Assembly (NCBI GenBank): GCA_018826295.1 | Contig: JAHJZX010000017.1 | Coordinates: 86,520-150,519 of the forward strand | Length of the DNA stretch: 64,000 bases | From: Gammaproteobacteria bacterium | GTDB lineage: Bacteria; Pseudomonadota; Gammaproteobacteria; Enterobacterales; Alteromonadaceae | Direction of reading: 5' to 3' | Shown: positions 17,380 through 26,013 of the stretch, piece after piece | How positions within the stretch are numbered: position 1 is the stretch's first letter | Layout: each line of letters opens with the position of its first letter | The notes under the pieces: generated by a model | Database searches by the model: none | Seen by the model: only the letters and a program-made list of their open reading frames with translations | What the model was told of the DNA's origin: nothing | Translations under genes and position numbers: made by a program

Positions 17380-20360
17380 CCGACGATTTTGATCTGGCTG
17401 TAACCCAGCCCTTGCTGCTTTTCTACGTTGATTTGCAGTGGAATACGCTGTTTTAGTGCCTCAACATGGCTGATAATGCCGATCATCTTGCCGCTGGCGT
17501 TCAGGTTGTCCAACGCACTTAAGGCGCTGTCCAGCGTGTCGGCATCCAGGGTGCCAAAGCCTTCATCCAAAAACAGCGAGTCAATGCGGGTTTTGCTGCT
17601 GACTAAATCAGATAATGCCAGTGCCAGCGCCAGGCTGACTAAAAAGCTTTCACCGCCGGACAGGGTTTTGGTATCACGCTGGCTGTCGGCCTGCCAGGTA
17701 TCCAGTACCACCAGCTCCAGCTCAGCCTCACTATGCCGGGCCAGCTGATAGCGGTTGTGTAGCAGTGACAGCTGGCGGTTGGCCAGTATAATGAGTTGCT
17801 GTAGGGTTAGCCCCTGAGCAAAACGGCGGTATTTGGCGCCATCTGCCGAACCAATCAGGCTGTTTAACCGCTGCCAGTTTTCAGACTGCGATTGTTGCGC
17901 GGCGATCTGTTGCAGCAATTGTTGTTGCGTGTCGCGCCGCGCGCTGTCGCTGCTCAATTGCTGCTGCAAGCGGCCCTGTTGTTCGGTCAGTTGCTGCACA
18001 CGCTGTTCTTGCTGCTGCAGTACTTCGCTCAGCTCGTTGGCCGTTAAAGACGTCTGCTGTTGTTGTGCCAGCGCAGTATGGCGTTGCTGCCAATCACTAA
18101 GCAGGCGCTGTGCGGCAACTTCGGCTTGTTGTAAACGCTGCTGCAGTTGTTGCAACTGGTTCAGTTCAGTCTCAGGCAAAAGTGCCGCTTTAAATGCCGC
18201 TTCGCTGGCAAAGCTGCTGGCGGCCAACGCTTGCTGCCATTGCTGTTCGGCCTGCTGTAATTGCGGCGCCAGTTGCTGCTGTTGTCGCGCCAGGATCTGC
18301 TGTTGTCCTTGCCCTTGTTGCAGCTGTTGTTGCACCTGCTGTAAACGGGCCGTCAACTCTGCCAAAGTGTCGCTTGGCAGTTGTGCTGCAGGCTCGCTCA
18401 GTTGCATCGCTTGCCATTGATGTTGCCAATTTGCGTATTGCTGTTCAAGCTCGGCTTGCTGCTGCCCAATACGTTGCTCTTGCTGCTCAGCCAACTGCAA
18501 ACGGTGCTGATTTTCAGCCAGTTGCCGCTCGGTATCCTGTACTTGTTTTGTCAGTTGCACCTGCTGCTGCTGTAGTTGTTCTAACTGGCTAAGTTGCTGC
18601 GCGGCGTGACTGAGCTCTGTTGTCAGATGTTGCAGGGCGGCGCTAATGCTCGGTGCCGTGCTGCCGGCGGCTTGTTGTTCAATGCTGCTGGTCAGGGCGG
18701 ACAGCTCGGCACTTAATTGGCTGCTGTGTTGTTGCAGCTGCTTAATCTCTGCCGCTAAACGGGCTTCATTTTTGTTCAGCTCATCGCCGCGCAGCCGTGT
18801 TTGCTCCAGCTCTGTTTGCCGCGCCTGCAGTTCTTGTTCAGTAGCACTGCTATTCAGTTGCTGATATTCCGTTATCGCCGGATGCTCAGTTGCGCCGCAT
18901 AGCGGGCAGGGTTGCTGTGGTTGCAACCTGGCCCGATGTGCTGATAGCTGCATGATCAGCTGTTGCTGCTGTAGCAACTGTGTTTTATCGCGGATCTGTT
19001 CCTGCAGGCGCTGGTATTGCTGGCGCAGCGCCAGCAGCTCGGTTTGCACCGGCTGTAACGCTTGCTGAGCTGTGCTGAGCTGTTGCTGCAAGGCGGCGTA
19101 CTGTTGCTGCCACTTTTGTTGCTGTTGTATCTGTTGCTGTAGCTGCTGCAAGCGGTATTGTTGCTCGCGCCGGTTTTGCTGTTGCTGGCGCAGTTGGTCA
19201 AATTCCACGCCGTCCAGCTGCTGTGCCAGCAGCTGTGCTGTGCTGCTAAACCCGGCCAGCTGGGTGGTTAACACAGTCTGTTGCTGCCGGCGTTGTTGCT
19301 GTTGTGCCTGCAGTTGCTGTAATTGCTGCTGATTGGCCTGCTTAGCGTGTTGCAGCGTTTGCATACCTTGCCAGAGTATATCGGCTTGCTGCTGCGCAGC
19401 CTGCGCCAGCGTCGTTGCCAGGTTTTGCTGTTCCAGCTGGCATTGTTGCTGTTGTTGTTGCAGCGTCTGCAGTGCGCTGTGCAAAGGTGCCAGCTTGCTG
19501 GCGGGCTGATGGGCAGTTAGCCTGGCCAGGTCAGACTGATGCGCCGCGGTGGTAGCCCGTGCTTGCTGTAATTCCTGTTCGGCATCGTGCTGCGCCTGGG
19601 TGGCATGGTTAAGCTGCTCACGCCATTGCAGGAGCTGGCGCTGCGCCGCCACAGCCTGTTGCTGCTGCAGCAGCGAGGTTTTGACAGCGGCCAGTTCGGC
19701 AGTTAATAGCTGCTGCTGCTCTGTGCTGAGTAGTTCTACTGCACCGGCCCGGGCTTGTAGTAGTTCAAGCTGATTTTTCTGCTCGCGGCAATCGTCAAAT
19801 ACCTGCTGTGAAATGCGGCCATAAATAGCAGTACCGGTTAGTTCTTCCAGCAGCTCGGCACGTTCGTTGGCACCGGCATTTAAAAAGGCAGCAAAGCCAC
19901 CTTGTGCCAGCAGCATAGATTTAGTGAAACGGCCAAAATCCAGCCCGGTGAGTTCGGTTATCAGTGACAGTTTTTCGCTGGTTTTCTCTGCCAGAATGTT
20001 ACCGTCCAGCGTTGCCAGTTCAACCTTGGCAGCTTGCAAATTACCGTCACTGCTACCGCGGGCACGGCGCTGGCTCCAAAAAGCACGGTAACCCTGGCCG
20101 GCTACTTCAAATTCAACTTCGGCCAAACATTCACTGCTATGGCGTGTCATCAATTCATTACTGGTGGGGGATGGCTTGAGCCGCGGTGTCTGGTGGTACA
20201 GCGCCAGACATATGGCATCTAAAATAGTGGTTTTGCCGGCGCCTGTTGGCCCGGTAATAGCAAAGAGCGTGCTTTGGTTAAAAGGAGGCTGGCGAAAATC
20301 AATTAACCACTCGCCGCGCAAAGAATTCAGATTTTGTAACCGTACTGACAATATTTTCAT
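17376..20360 (-). CDS. sbcC: Nuclease SbcCD subunit C
   Basis: SbcC is the SMC-like ATPase of the SbcCD (Mre11-Rad50 type) nuclease that opens hairpins and blocked DNA ends. The 994-residue protein (E. coli 1048) has Walker A GPTGAGKT (37-44), a long coiled coil, a zinc hook CPLC near residue 484, the signature LSGGES near 900 and Walker B LFLDEGFGTLD near 930. The coil is exceptionally glutamine-rich (for example LQAQQQQRRQQQ), giving dense CAG/TTG triplets and cysteine-rich spurious frames on the other strand. The ATG overlaps the sbcD stop by four bases, so translation is coupled. Confidence 0.95.
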   Translation of the reverse strand: MKILSVRLQNLNSLRGEWLIDFRQPPFNQSTLFAITGPTGAGKTTILDAICLALYHQTPRLKPSPTSNELMTRHSSECLAEVEFEVAGQGYRAFWSQRRARGSSDGNLQAAKVELATLDGNILAEKTSEKLSLITELTGLDFGRFTKSMLLAQGGFAAFLNAGANERAELLEELTGTAIYGRISQQVFDDCREQKNQLELLQARAGAVELLSTEQQQLLTAELAAVKTSLLQQQQAVAAQRQLLQWREQLNHATQAQHDAEQELQQARATTAAHQSDLARLTAHQPASKLAPLHSALQTLQQQQQQCQLEQQNLATTLAQAAQQQADILWQGMQTLQHAKQANQQQLQQLQAQQQQRRQQQTVLTTQLAGFSSTAQLLAQQLDGVEFDQLRQQQQNRREQQYRLQQLQQQIQQQQKWQQQYAALQQQLSTAQQALQPVQTELLALRQQYQRLQEQIRDKTQLLQQQQLIMQLSAHRARLQPQQPCPLCGATEHPAITEYQQLNSSATEQELQARQTELEQTRLRGDELNKNEARLAAEIKQLQQHSSQLSAELSALTSSIEQQAAGSTAPSISAALQHLTTELSHAAQQLSQLEQLQQQQVQLTKQVQDTERQLAENQHRLQLAEQQEQRIGQQQAELEQQYANWQHQWQAMQLSEPAAQLPSDTLAELTARLQQVQQQLQQGQGQQQILARQQQQLAPQLQQAEQQWQQALAASSFASEAAFKAALLPETELNQLQQLQQRLQQAEVAAQRLLSDWQQRHTALAQQQQTSLTANELSEVLQQQEQRVQQLTEQQGRLQQQLSSDSARRDTQQQLLQQIAAQQSQSENWQRLNSLIGSADGAKYRRFAQGLTLQQLIILANRQLSLLHNRYQLARHSEAELELVVLDTWQADSQRDTKTLSGGESFLVSLALALALSDLVSSKTRIDSLFLDEGFGTLDADTLDSALSALDNLNASGKMIGIISHVEALKQRIPLQINVEKQQGLGYSQIKIVG

Positions 20361-21571
20361 GTTGTAGCCTGTACCTTAGCCAGTACCTGCTGGTGCAGCA
20401 CCGTCAGTTGTTGCTGCTGTTCGTCGCTCAGGCTCTCGCCAGCCAGCCGGCTGTGCCAGACCTGCTCGGCTGTCAGCTCATCCAAACTTTGCTGCACTGC
20501 GGTACTCAGGTTGCTGCCGGCACTGCGTTGACGGCGCAAACGCAGTAATTCAACCGGCAAGTCTTGTAGCAGTTGCTCTACCCTTTGTTGTAAGTCAGTA
20601 AGATAGGCATCGGTTTCGCTGATCACCAGCTCTAACCACAGCGTTTCATCTGCTGCCAGCTTGTGCAGTGCCTGGGTAACTTTTGCCGCCACGTCAGCCA
20701 GGCTGGCTTTAATGCTACATAGCGGCTGAAAGCACGGCACTGGCAAAGCCGTGACCGTTTTTTCTGTGCCGGAGAACTCAATCAGCCACAGCTGTTTTTG
20801 CTGCCTGGCTTCGTCAAAACTGAGCGCTATAGGCGAGCCGCTGTAGCGGATATCTGAGTTGGCGTTTAATTGCTGGCTTTGATGAATATGGCCCAGCGCA
20901 ATATAGTCAGCCGGCGGAAAGGCGTTGCTGGGAAACGCATCCAGAGTACCGATATAGATATCACGCACTGATTCTGACGTACTGACGCCGACTGTGGTCA
21001 AGTGGCCGGTCATAATGATCGGCAGCTGCTGTTGGTGTTGGCTATTATATTGCTGCGCCAGTGCATACAGCTGCTGGTAATGTTGGGTAATGGCCTGTTG
21101 CAGGTTTTGTTGTTTATCGCGCGCACTTTGGCCACTCTGGCTTTGTAACAGATCTCGTGAGCGGATAAATGGGATAGCGCATAACAGCGCAGCCGGCTGT
21201 TGTTGTTGATTGTGCAGCACCAGTAATTGCTCAGACAGCTCGTCACTGCAATTGGCTATCACCCGGGTATTTAAATACTGCAGTAGATTTTTGCTTTCGT
21301 TCAGCACTGCAGCGGCGTCGTGATTACCGGCCAGCACGATCAGCTGACAGCCTCTGCCTTGCAGTTCAACAATAAACTGGTTGTACAGCTCGCGGGCATA
21401 ACTGGGCGGAGTAGCAGTATCAAAAATATCACCGGCGACAATAATGGCATCAATTTGCAGCTGCTTCACTTGCTGTACCAGCCAGTGTAAAAACGCCTGG
21501 TGCTCACTGGCGCGACTGCGGCCAATAAAGTGCTGGCCTAAATGCCAGTCGGAGCTGTGTAAAATACGCAT
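20357..21571 (-). CDS. sbcD: Nuclease SbcCD subunit D
   Basis: SbcD is the Mre11-type Mn-dependent nuclease subunit. The 404-residue product begins MRILHSSDWHLGQ, the first phosphodiesterase motif and the usual SbcD start; further metal-ligand motifs are GDIFD (about 50-54), GNHD and MTGHLTTVG, with LGHIHQSQ near 225. The frame continues upstream to 21631 but those 20 residues are not conserved. It is the first gene of the sbcDC operon. Confidence 0.94.
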   Translation of the reverse strand: MRILHSSDWHLGQHFIGRSRASEHQAFLHWLVQQVKQLQIDAIIVAGDIFDTATPPSYARELYNQFIVELQGRGCQLIVLAGNHDAAAVLNESKNLLQYLNTRVIANCSDELSEQLLVLHNQQQQPAALLCAIPFIRSRDLLQSQSGQSARDKQQNLQQAITQHYQQLYALAQQYNSQHQQQLPIIMTGHLTTVGVSTSESVRDIYIGTLDAFPSNAFPPADYIALGHIHQSQQLNANSDIRYSGSPIALSFDEARQQKQLWLIEFSGTEKTVTALPVPCFQPLCSIKASLADVAAKVTQALHKLAADETLWLELVISETDAYLTDLQQRVEQLLQDLPVELLRLRRQRSAGSNLSTAVQQSLDELTAEQVWHSRLAGESLSDEQQQQLTVLHQQVLAKVQATT

Positions 21572-21686
21572 AATGCCAACAGTTGCTGAATTTGGTCGCG
21601 AAAGCATACCGGATAGTGTTGCAGACAGCAAAGCGCCGACCTGGCGCTAAGGCCCAGATCGGCCGTCACGTTACTTAGTGGGTGGA

Positions 21687-22226
21687 TTACTGCGCAACGT
21701 CCAGCTTGTCTATCACCCGGTTTACATCAGAGGTGTTTTTCGCAATAGCTACGGCTAAGTCTTTCTCTGCTTCAGAATCAACTTCGCCTTGCAGGGTTAC
21801 AACACCGTTTTTAGCATCGACATCAATGGCCGTGCCGCTGACTTCCGATTCAAACAACAGACGGGTTTTCACCACAGTAGCAATTTTGGCATCTGTTAAA
21901 CCGCTGTTATCTTTATCGCTGCTATGCTTGCCTGACGCCGTTACGGTCAGCTGATTATTTACCCCGGTAACACCATCCAGATTTTCAATCAGCTCTTCAG
22001 CCAGTGCTTTATCAACGCTGTTTTCCACTTTACCGGTTAAGGTTACTGCGCCATCTTTAACGTCGGTATTAATGTCAAACGAGTTCAAGTTACCGTTTAA
22101 CAACAGTGTCGTTTCGGCTTTGCCATCAATCCATGCATCTTTAGCGCCGTCTTTCCAATCGTTGGCAGCTACCGCAGTTGTCGTTAATGCTAAAGCTATC
22201 ATCATTGTTAACGTTGTACGTTTCAT
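21687..22226 (-). CDS. Periplasmic BON-domain protein, OsmY-like
   Basis: A 179-residue exported protein with a signal peptide (about 1-20, MKRTTLTMMIALALTTTAVA) and two BON domains. Each shows the glycine pattern DVKDGAVTLTGKV (first) and DAKNGVVTLQGEV (second). BON domains bind phospholipid or outer-membrane partners; OsmY is induced by osmotic and stationary-phase stress in E. coli. A strong AAAGGAG precedes the ATG. It is probably monocistronic. The family call is good; the OsmY role is inferred. Confidence 0.83.
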   Translation of the reverse strand: MKRTTLTMMIALALTTTAVAANDWKDGAKDAWIDGKAETTLLLNGNLNSFDINTDVKDGAVTLTGKVENSVDKALAEELIENLDGVTGVNNQLTVTASGKHSSDKDNSGLTDAKIATVVKTRLLFESEVSGTAIDVDAKNGVVTLQGEVDSEAEKDLAVAIAKNTSDVNRVIDKLDVAQ

Positions 22227-22345
22227 GTTGTCGCTCCTTTGTAGTGAGACGGTTAAACTAATGCCAGTATGATGCCAATATTTAACTATTTGTTTTTAAA
22301 CGTTATTTTTTACCCATTCAGGTAATGTTAATTTTTTGTTTGTAT

Positions 22346-22831
22346 TTATTTCCTGCTGGGTGGTAAAACTTTCAGTAGCGGTTGTAGTTGATCGCTGCAT
22401 ATTTGCAATTCAGCGACCAGCTGCGCCAATTCAATCTTTATCTCGCGGTTGTGTAAGCCGGCGGTAAGTTGGCGTAAACTGCGGATCTGTTGTTGTAGCA
22501 AAGCCGCCAGCTCCGCCAGCATAGTGTGTTGCGTTGACTGCTCTGCTAACGTTGCGAGCTGGTGTAGATACCAGGACTTTACAGTAGAAAGTGTACTGCG
22601 CTGTTGCGAAATGCTGTCTGCAGTAGCGCAAGTTTGCACTAAGCGCTGTGCCGCATTCAGATGCAATTTGGTTAGCTGTAAAAACTTGTATCGCAAGTTG
22701 CTGTTAGCTACCTGTGTTGCTGCATAGCGAAAAAATTGCTCCGCTGCACTACAGACGCCATATGCCGCCTGCAGCGATCTCACTTCGTCTGCGCTAAGCT
22801 TGGCTAACTGAGCTATACCGGAATGCCCCAT
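22346..22831 (-). CDS. Helical protein of unknown function, possibly ferritin-like
   Basis: A 161-residue protein predicted to be almost entirely helical, compatible with a four-helix bundle. It begins MGHSGIAQLAKLSADEVRSLQ and has heptad-like leucines through LRYKFLQLTKLHLNAAQRL and LAALLQQQIRSLRQLTAGL. It recalls the DUF2383/PA2169 ferritin-like group in length and opening, but I see no convincing metal-ligand set, so this is a weak guess. The ATG at 22831 has AGGAG eight bases upstream, which rules out the longer frame to 22885. It is divergent from the sigma-54 activator. Confidence 0.6.
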   Translation of the reverse strand: MGHSGIAQLAKLSADEVRSLQAAYGVCSAAEQFFRYAATQVANSNLRYKFLQLTKLHLNAAQRLVQTCATADSISQQRSTLSTVKSWYLHQLATLAEQSTQHTMLAELAALLQQQIRSLRQLTAGLHNREIKIELAQLVAELQICSDQLQPLLKVLPPSRK

Positions 22832-23135
22832 GACGATTCTCCTTTTATCTCGGCTGTCATAGTTCATATTCAATTCATGTACCAAGGTTTAAAGTTTTGA
22901 TTTACCTAAATATTTTACTACGTTGTGGTATGTAACCGGTGTTGGCCGGTAACTTCTACCTATTGATATTGTTAAATTTACAGCTGATTAGGGGCAATGG
23001 CTTGCGTTGAAATAGTGTGCTTTTATGGCAAGTAAAAGTAGCTTTGCTATGTTAAAGAGTCGCATCGATGTACCAAACAGCAGCGCAGCCAGTCTACTGA
23101 CACCAGGGTTATGCAATACAACTGAGGGCAGATAA
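22832..23135. other. 304-bp divergent intergenic region
   Basis: No gene is seen. It contains a short inverted repeat ACCGG-TGTTGG-CCGGT near 22935-22950 and a small hairpin CTTTTA/TAAAAG near 23022-23040. GG-N10-GC occurs near 22991, but the rest of a sigma-54 promoter is absent. The promoters of the flanking genes must lie here. Confidence 0.4.
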
Positions 23136-24482
23136 ATGACGCAACCACGCTTATTTTTGCATGTGCAGGACACTGAACTGGCGACACAGTTGCTGCAGTC
23201 TGCCGCTGTACGCCGCTTTATAGTGGTAAAAAGCAGTGATACTGCGCCCTGGCCAGAGCAACTGATACAACAGCCTTGCGACCTGGCGTTTATTCAGGCG
23301 GAGCAATATAGCGAAGCAGATTATCAACGATTAGCCGCCAGTAAATTGCTGGCGGAAATTGATTTTATTCTGGTCAGTGATGGCGTCCCTGATCCGATGT
23401 TGGATAAGCTGATGCGCGCTGGTGCCGGTTATCATTTTCGGCGGCCGTTGGATTTGGCCTGTATTTTGGAGACCTTACAGGATTTTTATCAGCAATTAAG
23501 TAACAACCAGCAAGCGGTAAAAACCGATAGCAGTTCACTGGATCAGTTTGGTTTATTGGTTGGGTCGTCACGTGCCATGCTTAAGCTGTACCGCACCTTA
23601 CGTAAAGTAGCCGTTACTGAAGCCAACGTGCTGATTGCAGGTGAAAGCGGTGCCGGTAAAGAGCTGGTTGCCAATACGCTGCATTTGGCCAGCTGCCGTG
23701 CCGAGCAGGCCTTTATCGCCATTAACTGCGGTGCGCTTAGCCCTGAGCTTGTTGACAGCGAATTATTCGGCCATATCAAAGGCGCTTTTACCGGTGCCTT
23801 GCGCGACCACCAGGGCGTATTTGCTCAGGCGCAGGGCGGAACCTTGTTTTTAGATGAGATAACCGAAATGCCGCTGGAGCAGCAGGTGAAGCTATTGCGG
23901 GTACTGGAGAGCGGTGAGTATCGCCCGGTCGGCAGCGACAAAGTACAGCAGGCCAATGTGCGCATTGTGGCAGCGACTAACCGCGATCCACAGCAGGCTG
24001 TTGCGGAAGGATTATTACGGGAAGATTTATATTTTCGCCTGGCACAGTTTCCGCTGCAGGTGCCGCCTTTGCGGGATCGTGGCGATGATGTCTGTGGTCT
24101 GGCACTGCATTTTCTGGCCTATCGCAATGCGCAGGAGCAACAACAAAAACAGCTGGCAGCTGACACCCTGGCGCTGATTGCTGCACATAATTGGCCTGGC
24201 AATGTGCGTGAATTAAAGCATGCCATAGAGCGGGCTTATATCCTTGCGGATAACCGGATCCTGCCTGAACATTTATTGCTGGGCGATGCAACTGACAGCG
24301 CAGTAGACCAATGCCTGGCTGATGTACCCTGCGGGCTACCGCTGGAAGATTTGGAAAAAGCGGCGATTTTAAATACGCTGCAACAAAACGCCGGCAATAA
24401 AACTGACACGGCACGGCAACTGGGTATTAGCGTAAAAACCTTGTACAACAAGCTGGATAAATATCAGCAAACCGAGCCGTGA
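23136..24482 (+). CDS. Sigma-54-dependent transcriptional activator with degenerate receiver
   Basis: A 448-residue NtrC-type regulator. The N-terminal 120 residues are sized like a receiver domain but lack its phosphoacceptor: the expected aspartate position reads CDLAFIQAEQ, so control by phosphorylation is unlikely. The AAA+ domain (about 140-370) is complete: Walker A GESGAGKE (168-175), GAFTGA near 217-222 for sigma-54 contact, Walker B GTLFLDEI and the arginine-finger region REDLYFRL. A Fis-type helix-turn-helix ends the protein (about 405-443, KTDTARQLGISVKTLYNKL). There is no histidine kinase beside it, so it is an orphan. Target genes are unknown. Confidence 0.87.
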   Translation: MTQPRLFLHVQDTELATQLLQSAAVRRFIVVKSSDTAPWPEQLIQQPCDLAFIQAEQYSEADYQRLAASKLLAEIDFILVSDGVPDPMLDKLMRAGAGYHFRRPLDLACILETLQDFYQQLSNNQQAVKTDSSSLDQFGLLVGSSRAMLKLYRTLRKVAVTEANVLIAGESGAGKELVANTLHLASCRAEQAFIAINCGALSPELVDSELFGHIKGAFTGALRDHQGVFAQAQGGTLFLDEITEMPLEQQVKLLRVLESGEYRPVGSDKVQQANVRIVAATNRDPQQAVAEGLLREDLYFRLAQFPLQVPPLRDRGDDVCGLALHFLAYRNAQEQQQKQLAADTLALIAAHNWPGNVRELKHAIERAYILADNRILPEHLLLGDATDSAVDQCLADVPCGLPLEDLEKAAILNTLQQNAGNKTDTARQLGISVKTLYNKLDKYQQTEP

Positions 24483-24497
24483 TCAGCGGCAGGTGCC

Positions 24498-24533
24498 GTG
24501 AAACAGTTACCGGCAAAGCAGTAACTGTTTCAC
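24498..24533. repeat. 13-bp perfect inverted repeat between convergent genes
   Basis: GTGAAACAGTTAC (24498-24510) and its exact complement (24521-24533) flank a 10-base loop. It lies between the end of the sigma-54 activator and the end of hslO. No T-run follows on either strand, so it is not a standard intrinsic terminator. It could still stop or protect both transcripts. Confidence 0.6.
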
Positions 24534-24570
24534 ACTAAGCGCTGTGTTGGCAAAAGTTGTCAGGCTGCTG

Positions 24571-25419
24571 TTACAGCTGCTGTAATAAGGCTGTTAAATC
24601 AGCAACGTCAAACTGATAAGTGGTATTGCAATATTCGCAATTGATATCCAGCTTACCTTCTGCAATATGCTCATTGATAACGTCTCTACCCAGGCTGATA
24701 ATAGCCGCACTGCATTTGTCGCGCGAACAACCGCAAACAAAACTGACCGGTTGTGCCGGAAACAACTCGACTTCTTCCTGGTGAAATAAACGATACAGCA
24801 GTTGTTCGGCTGGCAGCTCAAACATTTCGTTGTGACTTAGGGTGTCGGTTAACATCACCAAATCAGCAAAGTCAGCTTTGGCTTTTTCTGGCTCAACCGG
24901 CAATACCTGTAACATAAAGCCAGCGGCACGATTATGTTGCTCAGTAATGTCGGTATACAAATACAGCCGGGTCGGCAGTTGCTCTGATTGGGCGAAGTAG
25001 GCTTCCAGAGTACTGGTTAAACTGTCACCCGACAGCGGAATAATGCCCTGATAGCGTTCACCCTGTTTCGGTGTAATGGTTACCAGCATATGGCCATCGC
25101 CGATCAAGCTGCGAAAGCTATCACCCTGCAGCTCAGACTGCATCCGTACCACAGCGCGAAATTGTTGTTGGTTGGTGCCATTTACCGCAGCAAAGCGCAC
25201 CGGGCCATCGCCCTGGATTTGCACGGCGATATCACCGTCAAATTTTAAGGTGGCAGTCAGCAAACTGGTCGCTGCTACCAGTTCCGCCAGCAGTTGTTTA
25301 ACCGGAAGCGGATATTCATGCTGGCCTAGCATCTGCGCCAGGCTATCGGATAATTGTACCAACTCTCCGCGTACACTTCGGTGGGTGAATAAAAACCGAT
25401 ATAACTGATCTGCGTTCAT
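24571..25419 (-). CDS. hslO: Redox-regulated chaperone Hsp33
   Basis: Hsp33 is a cytoplasmic holdase activated by oxidative unfolding. The 282-residue protein has the expected N-terminal substrate-binding domain (beginning DQLYRFLF) and the C-terminal redox switch. Its zinc cysteines are present: CGC in VCGCSRDKC and CEYC about 25 residues later. When reduced they bind zinc; when oxidised they form disulfides. It follows hslR by 12 bases on the same strand, as in E. coli, and here pckA lies 14 kb away rather than next door. Confidence 0.96.
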   Translation of the reverse strand: MNADQLYRFLFTHRSVRGELVQLSDSLAQMLGQHEYPLPVKQLLAELVAATSLLTATLKFDGDIAVQIQGDGPVRFAAVNGTNQQQFRAVVRMQSELQGDSFRSLIGDGHMLVTITPKQGERYQGIIPLSGDSLTSTLEAYFAQSEQLPTRLYLYTDITEQHNRAAGFMLQVLPVEPEKAKADFADLVMLTDTLSHNEMFELPAEQLLYRLFHQEEVELFPAQPVSFVCGCSRDKCSAAIISLGRDVINEHIAEGKLDINCEYCNTTYQFDVADLTALLQQL

Positions 25420-25431
25420 AATTGTCTCTTG

Positions 25432-25845
25432 CTACTGCTGCGATTTTAATAAAAGTAACTTACGCCGCTCTTTTTTGTCAGGTTTAGTGTCCGGATGCGG
25501 CGCAAAAAGGCTGTTGGTTTTGCGTAATTCAGCTCGTTTCAGCCGTTGTTCAATGCTGTCTGCGGTTTCTTCATATAACTGCTGCGCCAGTGGTGCTGCC
25601 AGCCGCTTGTCTGACAAGCCTAGTATAATGACGATTTTTTCATCTGAACCTTGTGTAACGCGTACTGTTGCGCCAAGTTCTACCGTTTTACTGGCTTTGC
25701 AGCGCTGGCCATTATAATGTACTTTACCGCCGTCGATCATCTCTTTCGCCAGAGCGCGGGTTTTATAAAAGCGGCAGGCCCAAAGCCATTTATCTAATCG
25801 TAACGTTGGGCTGCTAGGCTGTGGGGCTGAGTGACTGTGCGACAT
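25432..25845 (-). CDS. hslR: Ribosome-associated heat shock protein Hsp15
   Basis: Hsp15 binds free 50S subunits carrying a nascent chain and helps recycle them. The 137-residue protein has an S4 RNA-binding domain at about 15-75 (LRLDKWLWACRFYKTRALA, then GGKVHYNGQRCK) and a basic C-terminal tail (KPDKKERRKLLLLKS). AGGAAAT precedes the ATG. It is first in the hslR-hslO operon and divergent from gspC. Confidence 0.94.
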   Translation of the reverse strand: MSHSHSAPQPSSPTLRLDKWLWACRFYKTRALAKEMIDGGKVHYNGQRCKASKTVELGATVRVTQGSDEKIVIILGLSDKRLAAPLAQQLYEETADSIEQRLKRAELRKTNSLFAPHPDTKPDKKERRKLLLLKSQQ

Positions 25846-25959
25846 ATTTCCTGCGGTGATAGCGAACTAAGATCGCCATTATAGAGCCAAAGCAGTGGTT
25901 TTGGTTGCGTAATATCGCTTTTTGTCGTTAATGTATTGTAAACTTGGCGCCCCGACTTG

Positions 25960-25988
25960 TTGGCGCTAGCGCAACTGGGTAAGATAAT
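25960..25988 (+). promoter_or_regulatory. Predicted promoter of the gsp operon
   Basis: TTGGCG (25960-25965) and GATAAT (25983-25988) are spaced by 17 bases, with a start expected near 25995, about 20 bases before gspC. An inverted GGCGC/GCGCC pair around 25946-25965 overlaps the -35 element and might be an operator. Confidence 0.5.
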
Positions 25989-26013
25989 TTTATGTTGAAC
26001 AAAGACGTGCCAA

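Noticed and set aside
17833..18592. Cysteine- and alanine-rich open frames opposite sbcC
   Set aside because: They are mirror images of the CAG-rich Gln codons of sbcC and lack start signals.
22990..23006. Sigma-54 promoter before the sigma-54 activator
   Set aside because: GG and GC are ten bases apart, but the surrounding bases do not match the TGGCAC and TTGC elements.
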